Assembly: GCA_024762745.1 (NCBI GenBank)
Contig: JANTGV010000040.1
Span: forward strand, 1 to 7,935
Length of the DNA: 7,935 bases
Reading direction: 5' to 3'
DNA from: Sulfurimonas sp.
GTDB lineage: Bacteria; Campylobacterota; Campylobacteria; Campylobacterales; Sulfurimonadaceae
Part shown: positions 1 through 5,912 of the stretch, in pieces
Layout: every line of letters starts with the position of its first letter
Numbering within the stretch: position 1 is the first letter of the stretch
Position numbers and translations under genes: made by a program
Notes under the pieces: model-generated
Told to the model about the DNA's origin: nothing
What the model saw: the letters and a program-made list of their open reading frames with translations, nothing else
Databases searched by the model: none

Positions 1-16
1 ATTTTTATGATGTATT

Positions 17-22
17 AAAAGG
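17..22 (+). promoter_or_regulatory. Ribosome binding site of glsA
   Basis: AAAAGG lies 7 bases before the ATG at 30 and supports that start. The promoter is not in the window; only 29 bases precede the gene. Confidence 0.6.
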
Positions 23-29
23 TTGACAG

Positions 30-953
30 ATGGAGTATTACTCAATATTAGAAGAGATTGCCCAAGAGGTGAAACCACTTTTAGAAGATGGGAAAGTGGC
101 AGACTATATACCTGCTTTGGCCTGTGTAGAGAAGGAGCAGTTTGCGATGAGCATAACTCTTTTTGATGGAACACAGTATAGTGTTGGCAGTGCAGACAGG
201 CTTTTTTCTATACAGAGTATCTCCAAGGTTTTTACATTTACACTCGCTTTGAAGTTTTATGGACGTGCTATGTATGAGAGTGTAGGGCATGAACCTTCAG
301 GAAACCCTTTTAACTCTTTAGTTCAACTTGAGTATGAAAACGGAATACCAAGAAACCCTTTTATAAATGCAGGTGCTATTAGGGTGACGGATAGACTCGT
401 GAGTCACTATGGAAGTGATAAAAAAGCTGACAAAGAGGTTTTGGAGTTTATAAAATCAATTACAGATGATCAATCTATAGATGTGAACTGCAGTGTTGCG
501 AAATCTGAGATGGAGCATGGTTATAGAAATATCTCTTTGGCAAATCTGATGAAGAGTTTTAATAATTTTGACAATGATGTTAACAGAGTTGTAGATGTCT
601 ACTTTAGACACTGCTCAGTAGAGATGAATACAAAAATGCTCTCAAGAGCGATGCTCTACCTTGCAAATCATGGAGTTGATCCTGTAATTGATAAAGCCTA
701 TATAACACCAGCCCAAGCTAAACGTATAAATGCATTGATGCTTACCTGTGGACATTATGATGCTTCTGGAGATTTTGCTTATAATGTCGGTCTACCCGGT
801 AAGAGTGGTGTTGGAGGTGGAATAGTCGCTGTTGTTCCAAAGGTGATGGGTATTTCTGTATGGTCACCTGGGTTAAATGCCCAAGGTAACTCTCTGGTTG
901 GAACAAAAGCTTTAGAACTTTTTACAGATAAAACAGGTCTCTCTATTTTTTAA
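30..953 (+). CDS. glsA: Serine-dependent glutaminase (beta-lactamase fold)
   Basis: Cytoplasmic enzyme that hydrolyses L-glutamine to L-glutamate and ammonia. The 307 residues match the usual length of the single-domain bacterial glutaminase family (about 305-310). Seen in the protein: the S-x-x-K catalytic pair in QSISKVF (S63, K66), the NAGAI motif (N113), the conserved E160 and N167 in the segment SEMEHGYRNIS, Y191, Y243 in CGHYDASGDFA, and the PGKSGVGGG loop at 256-264. These correspond to the catalytic and glutamine-binding residues known for E. coli YbaS and B. subtilis YbgJ, so the enzyme should be active. There is no signal peptide. The ATG at 30 is preceded by AAAAGG at 17-22 with 7-base spacing. 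The gene stands alone on this strand and converges on an outer-membrane protein gene; the two stop codons overlap, and no terminator hairpin was seen. The identification is secure. Confidence 0.96.
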   Translation: MEYYSILEEIAQEVKPLLEDGKVADYIPALACVEKEQFAMSITLFDGTQYSVGSADRLFSIQSISKVFTFTLALKFYGRAMYESVGHEPSGNPFNSLVQLEYENGIPRNPFINAGAIRVTDRLVSHYGSDKKADKEVLEFIKSITDDQSIDVNCSVAKSEMEHGYRNISLANLMKSFNNFDNDVNRVVDVYFRHCSVEMNTKMLSRAMLYLANHGVDPVIDKAYITPAQAKRINALMLTCGHYDASGDFAYNVGLPGKSGVGGGIVAVVPKVMGISVWSPGLNAQGNSLVGTKALELFTDKTGLSIF

Positions 954-1816
954 AACTTATAGTTCGCAATCAGACGACCGATAGAGACTTCTACTCCTTC
1001 ATTTGACATAGGAAGTTCTGTTGCTCTTTGGTAGATATACTGAACTCTTAGAACAAGAGGGCCAAATGTCTTTCCTGCACCAATTGCGTATGTTCTATCA
1101 AACTCCATAGCATGGTGCTGTACTTTAAAACCATCATTCATAACTGCAAATACACGCTTACCAAAGTATACGGCGCCACCAAGATGGTAACTGTTATAGT
1201 GAGCATGTGCCTTGATGGCAGTTGTTATATAGTTTTCATCTGCGTTTTGTGCATAGTTTGGAGATGCGGTACTCTCATCATCAAGGGTAACATTGATATG
1301 TTTTGTAATAGAGGTGAACTTCACTTTTACTTTGTCAAACCTTGTTTTATAGTCAATTCGAAGGTCGGTCTGTATAACATCAAAGTCATCGTAGTCTGTA
1401 AAGTACCCTGTAAGATTAAAGGTAAGTTTTTTATTTGCATTGTAGGTGAATCCACCACCACCTATTACGCCACCGTCTGTAGGAGCAATATTGTCTTTTA
1501 ATACAGAGGCGTAGTTGAGGTTTATTTCAAAACGTCTATCAAACTTGTAAGAGTATCTGAAAAAAATTTTCTGGTTTTCTAAATCTTTTGTCATTGGTGG
1601 CTGTATTGTATTTGCTCCACCCTTTTCATAGGTTAGCTTATACTCTGCGTTTCCGTAGTGCAAATCAGCACCTATACCGTAAACAGAACCATCTTCTTTC
1701 TGTTTAGAGCCAGTATAGTTTTTACTCTCAGCATATGTAGAGATACTCGAGTGAATAGTCTCTGTAGCCAAAAGGTAGGTTGTTAAGGTGAGCAGTGTTA
1801 TATATTTTAAAATCAT
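950..1816 (-). CDS. Putative outer-membrane beta-barrel protein, last gene of zinc cluster
   Basis: A 288-residue exported protein not recognised as a named family. Residues 1-17 form a signal peptide (Lys4, a hydrophobic run, then LLA before TET). The rest is rich in alternating polar/aromatic strands, such as KIFFRYSYKF, FEINLNYASV and VLRVQYIYQR, and ends in NYKF. A C-terminal Phe with alternating aromatics is the classic signal for insertion by the BAM complex, so a barrel is inferred, perhaps of 10-14 strands. Histidines are modestly clustered (KAHAHYNSYH, QHHAMEF). The start follows the permease stop by 17 bases and has AGGAA 4 bases upstream, so co-transcription with the zinc permease is likely. 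That context suggests a role in metal passage or in the envelope response to zinc shortage, but the sequence alone does not show it. Its stop overlaps the glutaminase stop on the other strand. Confidence 0.75.
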   Translation of the reverse strand: MILKYITLLTLTTYLLATETIHSSISTYAESKNYTGSKQKEDGSVYGIGADLHYGNAEYKLTYEKGGANTIQPPMTKDLENQKIFFRYSYKFDRRFEINLNYASVLKDNIAPTDGGVIGGGGFTYNANKKLTFNLTGYFTDYDDFDVIQTDLRIDYKTRFDKVKVKFTSITKHINVTLDDESTASPNYAQNADENYITTAIKAHAHYNSYHLGGAVYFGKRVFAVMNDGFKVQHHAMEFDRTYAIGAGKTFGPLVLRVQYIYQRATELPMSNEGVEVSIGRLIANYKF

Positions 1817-1833
1817 TATTTTCCTATAAATAT

Positions 1834-2580
1834 TTATGAATTATTTGGCTTAGAGTTAAAAAGTACAGTGAGTGTGCTTAAAAGGGCACCTAAAAATACT
1901 ATTGTATATCCAGTAGGCAGGTCATAGTAGTAAGAGAGTACAATCGCACTAATACTAAAAAACCAGCCAAAAGCAAAACTGCTTAAGAGAGTGTTGTTTA
2001 GTTTAAGTGAAGTTGCCACCATAGCTGGTGTAATGAGTAGTACAAAGACAACTAAAACACCAGCAAGTGCAACAGAGGATGTTACTGTTATGGCCAAAAG
2101 TGAAAAGAATGCAAGCTCTTTTATGAAACCTGAGAGCCTAGGATATACTTTCCATAAAATAAGTGCTATAAGTCCATAGACGATGGAACTTTTAATTACG
2201 TCATCAAGAGGTGTAAAAAGAATATCGCTTGCCAGTAGAGATTTAAAGTGTTCCATTCCCTCCGCAGAGTGAGAGAGAACCATCATAATTCCGCTCGCAC
2301 CCAAAACATAGAGTGTACCAATAAAAGCTTCGAGTCTGAGTTCTCTTTGTGAAGCATAAGCTATTAGAAAAGCACTCAAAAGAGCAAAGCTTAGTGTTAA
2401 AATGTAAAAATACTCTTCATGAAAATAACCCAGACTGATTGCAGAACCAAGAGCTGCAAACTGTGCTATTGCCAAGTCGGTGAAGATAATACCGCGCTGG
2501 AGTACACCCATACCAAACCAGGCATGTATCATCACTAAAACTATGACGAGGGCTATGGGAACAAGAAGAATGTCTATCAT
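1834..2580 (-). CDS. znuB: Zinc/manganese-type ABC transporter permease (ABC-3 family)
   Basis: Inner-membrane channel subunit that moves a divalent metal, probably zinc, delivered by the periplasmic binding protein encoded just upstream. At 248 residues it is slightly short for the family (about 260-290). It has about seven or eight hydrophobic segments. Family signatures seen: VLQRGIIFTDLAIAQFAALG near residues 27-46, the segment EAFIGTLYVLGASG around residue 90, the helix VALAGVLVVFVLLITPAMVA at about 170-189, and DLPTGYTIVFLGALL near the C-terminus. The ATG overlaps the znuA stop as ATGA, and no separate Shine-Dalgarno is evident, so translational coupling is likely. A cognate ATPase gene normally sits beside it and is missing here. 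Zinc is preferred over manganese because of the His-rich neighbours; substrate choice is inferred. Confidence 0.9.
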   Translation of the reverse strand: MIDILLVPIALVIVLVMIHAWFGMGVLQRGIIFTDLAIAQFAALGSAISLGYFHEEYFYILTLSFALLSAFLIAYASQRELRLEAFIGTLYVLGASGIMMVLSHSAEGMEHFKSLLASDILFTPLDDVIKSSIVYGLIALILWKVYPRLSGFIKELAFFSLLAITVTSSVALAGVLVVFVLLITPAMVATSLKLNNTLLSSFAFGWFFSISAIVLSYYYDLPTGYTIVFLGALLSTLTVLFNSKPNNS

Positions 2581-3452
2581 TTTATAGCACTTGTGAGATA
2601 GTCAAACAGAGAGCTTAAATCTTCTATATCTTCTAAAGCACCGATATCATGAGGCATAAGAACTATTTTTATACCTGTCTTGTCACGAATAAACTCTGCT
2701 GTTTTTGTAGAGTGGTAGACATCATGTAAAATGTAGCTCGGTTTATGCTCTTTTATAGTTTTGATAAGAGAGAGTGTGTGTCTTGAACTAGGTGGAATTC
2801 CAGGTAAAGGTTCTATAGTCCCAATACTCTCAAGTCCATAACAGAGATTAAAGTAGGCTAAGTTATCATGAAACTGGATAATCTTTTCACCTCTTTTAGT
2901 GTGCATCTTCTCTGCCCATTTTTTTAGTTTTTTATCCCAACTATTTTTAAAAGTAGTGAAGTTCGCTTCATATATCTCTTTATGCTCACTATCTAGTGAG
3001 ATTAAAAATTTTTTTATTGTCTGTGCCAACACTAAGATATTATTTGGGTTAAGATGAAAATGAGGGTTCCCATCAGGATGGACATCACCACCACTTCTAT
3101 CAACATGTAGAGGCTTGTCTATCATCTCTATGTGATGAGACAAGTTTAAAAAACTGCTCGAACTTGGTTGCGTTTTTGGGTTTGCAGCACGGTTTAAAAG
3201 CGGTGGTAGCCATCCGATTTCAAGTTGTGCACCATTCATTATAAGTGCATCTGCGTTTCTTACCTTTGATATAAGGGAGGGACGAGGCACCACAAAGTGT
3301 GGGTCCCAGTTTCCTTTTGCTAAAACAGTGGTAGTGATATGTTCACCACCGATTGTTTTGGTAATAGCCCCTATGTAGGGGTAGCTTACAGCTATATTCA
3401 TATGCGCTAGAAGCGAGAGTGGTAATAGCAGAAGTAGGAGAAATGTTTTCAT
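2577..3452 (-). CDS. znuA: Periplasmic zinc-binding protein of ABC transporter (cluster A-I)
   Basis: Captures a divalent metal in the periplasm and passes it to the permease encoded by the overlapping downstream gene. The 291 residues fit the family. The signal peptide is residues 1-16 (KTF, a Leu-rich core, then LLA before HMN); no lipobox cysteine is seen, so the protein should be soluble. Likely metal ligands: H52 in WDPHFVVPRPS, H131 (with H133 close by) in GNPHFHLNP, H195 in QFHDNLAYF, and an acidic residue in the C-terminal lobe (D269 in MPHDIGA). The segment EPLPGIPPSSRH at 214-225 is another family hallmark. The long His/Asp loop of E. coli ZnuA is replaced by a short stretch around HPDGNPHFH. 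The start has AAGGTGG 7 bases upstream, overlapping the stop of the previous gene. Manganese cannot be excluded as substrate, but His-rich ligands and neighbours favour zinc. Confidence 0.92.
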   Translation of the reverse strand: MKTFLLLLLLPLSLLAHMNIAVSYPYIGAITKTIGGEHITTTVLAKGNWDPHFVVPRPSLISKVRNADALIMNGAQLEIGWLPPLLNRAANPKTQPSSSSFLNLSHHIEMIDKPLHVDRSGGDVHPDGNPHFHLNPNNILVLAQTIKKFLISLDSEHKEIYEANFTTFKNSWDKKLKKWAEKMHTKRGEKIIQFHDNLAYFNLCYGLESIGTIEPLPGIPPSSRHTLSLIKTIKEHKPSYILHDVYHSTKTAEFIRDKTGIKIVLMPHDIGALEDIEDLSSLFDYLTSAIK

Positions 3453-3459
3453 TAAAAAA

Positions 3460-3466
3460 CCACCTT
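3460..3466 (-). promoter_or_regulatory. Ribosome binding site of znuA, overlapping upstream stop codon
   Basis: AAGGTGG on the minus strand is 7 bases before the znuA ATG. Its first two bases are part of the TAA of the upstream barrel gene, so termination and re-initiation are physically linked. This supports a single operon. Confidence 0.7.
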
Positions 3467-4796
3467 AGAAACTATGTGCTCCGTGAGCTCCGATAGAGAT
3501 GTTAGCACTTAGCATAACTGTGTTCACTCTTGTCGCTTCACCCTCGTCATTGTACAGAGCATTATTCTGGTTATATTGCAGTCTAAATCTGGCAAATTCA
3601 CTTGTATGGTATTCTACCATAACTGAGTATTTGTCTAAATCATCTGGCTTACCTTGGTCTGCACTGTCAATAGTAACATCATTCATAAAGATACCGTCAT
3701 AGCGTGCACCAAATCTCCATGTGCTGTTTGGAGCATATACAAGTTGTGTATAGAGACCAGCTTGTTCTTTCTGAAGATCTTTTTCAATTGCAAGACCTGT
3801 ACCATTTATACCATATTGTGTCCCATCCATATCTCTATAGAGTACTTCACTCTGCCATTTAAGTGAGCTATAAGAGTCAAAGTAGTGTTTTACAACTAAA
3901 TCAGCACCGTAGACTTTGCTGTCACCACTAAAAGCATGAGGTCCATCCTCATCTTCAGTGTGGTCAAGTCTTGATGAACCTTGAATATATGAGAGCCCAC
4001 CAAGGATAGTTGTATCCCCAATATCAACAGATGATTTTGCGTATGCTATAAACATAGATGGAGCATCTTCACCTTCAATATCTGCGTTTGTTGCGTTTAA
4101 TTCACTTAAGTGAATCTCACTATTTCCGAACATCTGGTCATTTTCACCTTGAAGTACTTCTACACCGACCATAAGATATGTATCTGTCGGAGCAGTCCAT
4201 TGAAGTTGTAGACCTACCTCGTTGATACCGTGCATCCCTAAAAATGATTCATATACTAATGGCATATCATTGAAATCCCAGAAGTGGTGGTGCTGTTGGT
4301 TAAGGTAACCGAAGTTTGAGTTGAACTTTCCACCTTTAGCACGAAGACCATGACCAAGAGCTGTGGAAGTAAAGAATAACTCCTCTATAGCTACACCATT
4401 AGGTGAAAAGTGAAAAACACCATTCATAGTAAAAAATGGGTCTACTGAGCTTGAAAGCACTAGTTCTGCATAGTTTAGGTTAAAGCCATCTTCAGCATTA
4501 TATGTTGCGTGAGCATGTTCACCATGAGCATGTGAACCAAGTAGTCCATGTGCTACACCTGGAACTTCAAGGTGACTTACGTCCTCATCACCCTCTACAT
4601 CTCTGTTAACAAAAGATGCATCCATAATCAAAGATACATCTGGTATATATTGTGACTGTTCAAAAGTTCTCTTTTCCGGAGCTATCGTATTTATACCATT
4701 TGTCCCAAACATCAAAGTTCTGTTTTCTGGAGCTATAGTATCTTGTCCAAACGCCATAGTTGCACAGAGTGCACTTAATAATAGTTGTTTTTTCAT
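3465..4796 (-). CDS. His-rich outer-membrane barrel, probable zinc-regulated porin/receptor
   Basis: A 443-residue exported outer-membrane protein, first of the tightly spaced part of the zinc cluster and 12 bases ahead of znuA. The signal peptide ends near FGQ (residues 16-18), and the C-terminus is SF with preceding beta-strand character, typical of BAM substrates. Histidine clusters are striking: H75, H83, H89, H91, H94 and H96 in the AHGLLGSHAHGEHAH region, HHH at 169-171 before FWDF, and GAHGAH at the C-terminus. The segments AELVLSSSVDPFF, GGKFNSNFGYLNQQHHHFWDF and PLVYESFLGMHGINEVGLQL resemble a proteobacterial family often labelled zinc-regulated TonB-dependent receptor. However, 443 residues leave no room for the usual plug plus 22-strand barrel, so a porin-like barrel is more likely. 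The mature N-terminus carries a duplicated TIAPE(N/K)RT motif. The start has AGGA 8 bases upstream. The zinc role is inferred from context and His clusters. Confidence 0.82.
   Translation of the reverse strand: MKKQLLLSALCATMAFGQDTIAPENRTLMFGTNGINTIAPEKRTFEQSQYIPDVSLIMDASFVNRDVEGDEDVSHLEVPGVAHGLLGSHAHGEHAHATYNAEDGFNLNYAELVLSSSVDPFFTMNGVFHFSPNGVAIEELFFTSTALGHGLRAKGGKFNSNFGYLNQQHHHFWDFNDMPLVYESFLGMHGINEVGLQLQWTAPTDTYLMVGVEVLQGENDQMFGNSEIHLSELNATNADIEGEDAPSMFIAYAKSSVDIGDTTILGGLSYIQGSSRLDHTEDEDGPHAFSGDSKVYGADLVVKHYFDSYSSLKWQSEVLYRDMDGTQYGINGTGLAIEKDLQKEQAGLYTQLVYAPNSTWRFGARYDGIFMNDVTIDSADQGKPDDLDKYSVMVEYHTSEFARFRLQYNQNNALYNDEGEATRVNTVMLSANISIGAHGAHSF
4663..4741 (-). repeat. Direct repeat of two 28-base units encoding TIAPE(N/K)RT
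   Basis: Two copies (4663-4690 and 4714-4741) match at 25 of 28 bases and start 51 bases apart, exactly 17 codons. They encode TIAPENRT at residues 20-27 and TIAPEKRT at 37-44 of the His-rich barrel, directly after the signal peptide. The in-frame period and near identity at the DNA level point to a fairly recent internal duplication. Confidence 0.85.
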
Positions 4797-4854
4797 TAGT
4801 TATATCCTAAGTAATATTTTTTAAATTTGTAATAGTTTTTTTGTTTTGTAAGTT
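4797..4854 (-). other. AT-rich spacer between the small His/Cys gene and the barrel gene
   Basis: This 58-base gap is strongly AT-rich. The only clear signal is AGGA at 4805-4808, the ribosome binding site of the downstream barrel gene. No hairpin-plus-T-run terminator is visible on the minus strand, so the small gene may be read through into the zinc genes. A separate weak promoter here cannot be excluded. Confidence 0.5.
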
Positions 4855-5124
4855 TTAGGATATTTTTGGAGGTGCGTTTGAGTAGTTTGAGATGATAGCT
4901 TGATATCTGTATGTGCTATTTACTGTAAATACCGCCTTATCAGATAAAAAGAGAGTCAGTTCACTAAAAGTATCGTTAACATCATCTGAGAGCATGTTTT
5001 GAGAAACAAGACAAACCTCACACTCCATAGAACCATGGTCATTAAGGATGTGCTCTGTTTCATGAACAGCTGCAAAGGTAGTAGTAATAACAAATAGTAA
5101 AGATATTAAGACTCTTAGTTTCAT
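4855..5124 (-). CDS. Small exported His/Cys protein, putative periplasmic metal binder
   Basis: An 89-residue protein of unknown family. Residues 1-19 are a signal peptide (MKLR, a hydrophobic core, then TTFAA). The mature N-terminus carries H21, H25, H30, C35 and C38, an H-x3-H-x4-H-x4-C-x2-C arrangement suited to binding Zn(II) or Cu(I); the remaining 50 residues hold no further His or Cys. Small secreted proteins with a similar His/CxxC pattern are found near metal-uptake genes in other proteobacteria, but I cannot assign this one to a named family. It lies 58 bases upstream of the His-rich barrel on the same strand, with no visible terminator between, so it is likely the first gene of the zinc operon. 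The ATG is the only possible start: the upstream frame is closed by TAG with no other start codon between. There is no Shine-Dalgarno, and a strong -10 box ends 7 bases before the ATG. Confidence 0.72.
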   Translation of the reverse strand: MKLRVLISLLFVITTTFAAVHETEHILNDHGSMECEVCLVSQNMLSDDVNDTFSELTLFLSDKAVFTVNSTYRYQAIISNYSNAPPKIS

Positions 5125-5131
5125 AAATGGA

Positions 5132-5140
5132 ATTATATCA
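5132..5140 (-). promoter_or_regulatory. Extended -10 promoter (TGATATAAT) of the zinc cluster
   Basis: A perfect TGnTATAAT on the minus strand ends 7 bases before the ATG at 5124, placing the expected transcription start at or next to the A of the start codon. No good -35 hexamer is seen, which is usual for extended -10 promoters and for the housekeeping sigma factor of Campylobacterota. The box partly overlaps an 11-base palindrome at 5134-5144 that could be an operator. Confidence 0.6.
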
Positions 5141-5181
5141 TATAGAAACTACCTATAAAGCTGAGAGTTTTTAATTAAATT

Positions 5182-5376
5182 TTATGACTTGTCTAAAGCC
5201 TGTTTAACTGCAAGAGGAAGAGGTAGCTCCACTTTATCACAATCCTCTTCCAAGCAGCATTCACAGGTTGTTCCAGCATCAGTCTCATCCATGATAGCAT
5301 CTAGGTTGTTACCATGTTTTTTTACAGCCTCTTTAATCACATCAAACTCTACTTCGTTACAGTCACATACTAGCAT
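5182..5376 (-). CDS. Bfd-like [2Fe-2S] ferredoxin-type small protein
   Basis: A 64-residue cytoplasmic protein with the BFD-like [2Fe-2S] fold. Cysteines C4, C6, C38 and C41 reproduce exactly the C-x-C...C-x2-C positions of E. coli bacterioferritin-associated ferredoxin, and the pattern VCDCNEV...AGTTCECC is diagnostic. In characterised members the cluster passes electrons, for example to release iron from ferritin-like stores. Two extra cysteines, C40 and C46, lie next to the cluster loop. The surface is strongly acidic after residue 30 and the C-terminal tail (LPLPLAVKQALDKS) is short. The gene starts 15 bases after the rubrerythrin stop with AAAGGA 6 bases upstream, so the two are surely co-transcribed. 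A role as electron donor to rubrerythrin, or in iron handling during peroxide stress, is inferred from that pairing. Confidence 0.88.
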   Translation of the reverse strand: MLVCDCNEVEFDVIKEAVKKHGNNLDAIMDETDAGTTCECCLEEDCDKVELPLPLAVKQALDKS

Positions 5377-5382
5377 GAGATA

Positions 5383-5388
5383 TCCTTT
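5383..5388 (-). promoter_or_regulatory. Ribosome binding site of the Bfd-like gene
   Basis: AAAGGA on the minus strand is 6 bases before the ATG at 5376, in the 15-base gap after the rubrerythrin stop. It fixes the start that makes C4 and C6 align with the Bfd family. Confidence 0.65.
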
Positions 5389-5391
5389 TTA

Positions 5392-5889
5392 TCATAATTG
5401 AGTAAAAGTCGAGCCTTTCACCCCACATACAGGGCACTTCTCAGGTGGAGTGCCCAGCTCTATATATCCGCAAGTTGGACATAAATAGATGTTTACTTCA
5501 TCTAAATCTTTTCCCTCTTTTACAGCTGCAAGTGCTTTTTGGTAAAGCTCAGCATGAACCTTTTCGGCTTCAAGAGCATAACCAAACATCTTTTTAGCTT
5601 TATGGTTCTCTTTTACTGCTTGCTCATACATCGGAGGGTACATATCTTCAAACTCATAAGTCTCCCCGCCTATAGCAGCTTCTAAGTTTTCTATAGTAGA
5701 ACCAACTTTATCCATCGCTTTTAAGTGACCTTCGGCATGGATACGTTCAGCTTCAGCAGTTGTACGAAACAGTTTCGCAATATTAGCTAAGCCATCTTTT
5801 TCTGCTTTTTTAGCAAAAGCAGTGTATTTTTGGTACGCTTGACTCTCTCCACTAAACGCAGTGTCTAAATTCTCTTGTGTAGTTGGCAT
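5392..5889 (-). CDS. rbr: Rubrerythrin (di-iron peroxidase with rubredoxin domain)
   Basis: Cytoplasmic peroxide-reducing enzyme with a non-haem di-iron site and a rubredoxin-type FeS4 centre. It has 165 residues, a compact member of the family (often 165-195). The four-helix ferritin-like domain (about 1-130) shows E15, then E48-x2-H51 in EAERIHAE, E76 and E79 in GGETYEFEDMYP, and E109-x2-H112 in EAEKVHAE. These match the di-iron ligand set of Desulfovibrio rubrerythrin. The C-terminal domain has C137-P-T-C140-G-Y and C152-P-V-C155-G. The start has AAGGAG 5 bases upstream. It is the first gene of a two-gene operon with the Bfd-like protein. In anaerobes and microaerophiles it detoxifies H2O2. 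Two inverted repeats upstream may mark peroxide- or iron-responsive control. Confidence 0.96.
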   Translation of the reverse strand: MPTTQENLDTAFSGESQAYQKYTAFAKKAEKDGLANIAKLFRTTAEAERIHAEGHLKAMDKVGSTIENLEAAIGGETYEFEDMYPPMYEQAVKENHKAKKMFGYALEAEKVHAELYQKALAAVKEGKDLDEVNIYLCPTCGYIELGTPPEKCPVCGVKGSTFTQL

Positions 5890-5894
5890 AAATA

Positions 5895-5900
5895 CTCCTT
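5895..5900 (-). promoter_or_regulatory. Ribosome binding site of rbr
   Basis: AAGGAG on the minus strand sits 5 bases before the ATG at 5889. It is the best Shine-Dalgarno in the window, consistent with a highly expressed protein. Confidence 0.75.
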
Positions 5901-5912
5901 ATATGTTGTAAG

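Noticed and set aside
3..26. Possible last codons of an upstream gene (FYDVLKG then TGA) just before glsA
   Set aside because: Only eight codons are visible and the other two plus frames also close nearby, so no gene can be supported.
940..987. Inverted repeat TCTCTAT / ATAGAGA around the convergent stop codons
   Set aside because: The stem is 7 bases with a 34-base loop and no T-run directly after it, so it is not a credible terminator.
1112..1501. 129-codon open frame on the plus strand
   Set aside because: It lies wholly antisense to the barrel gene at 950-1816, has a Cys/Val-rich implausible composition and no ribosome binding site; it is a shadow of the real gene.
4811..4834. Direct repeat GTAATA, 18 bases apart, before the His-rich barrel gene
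   Set aside because: Six-base AT-rich matches are expected by chance in such a spacer.
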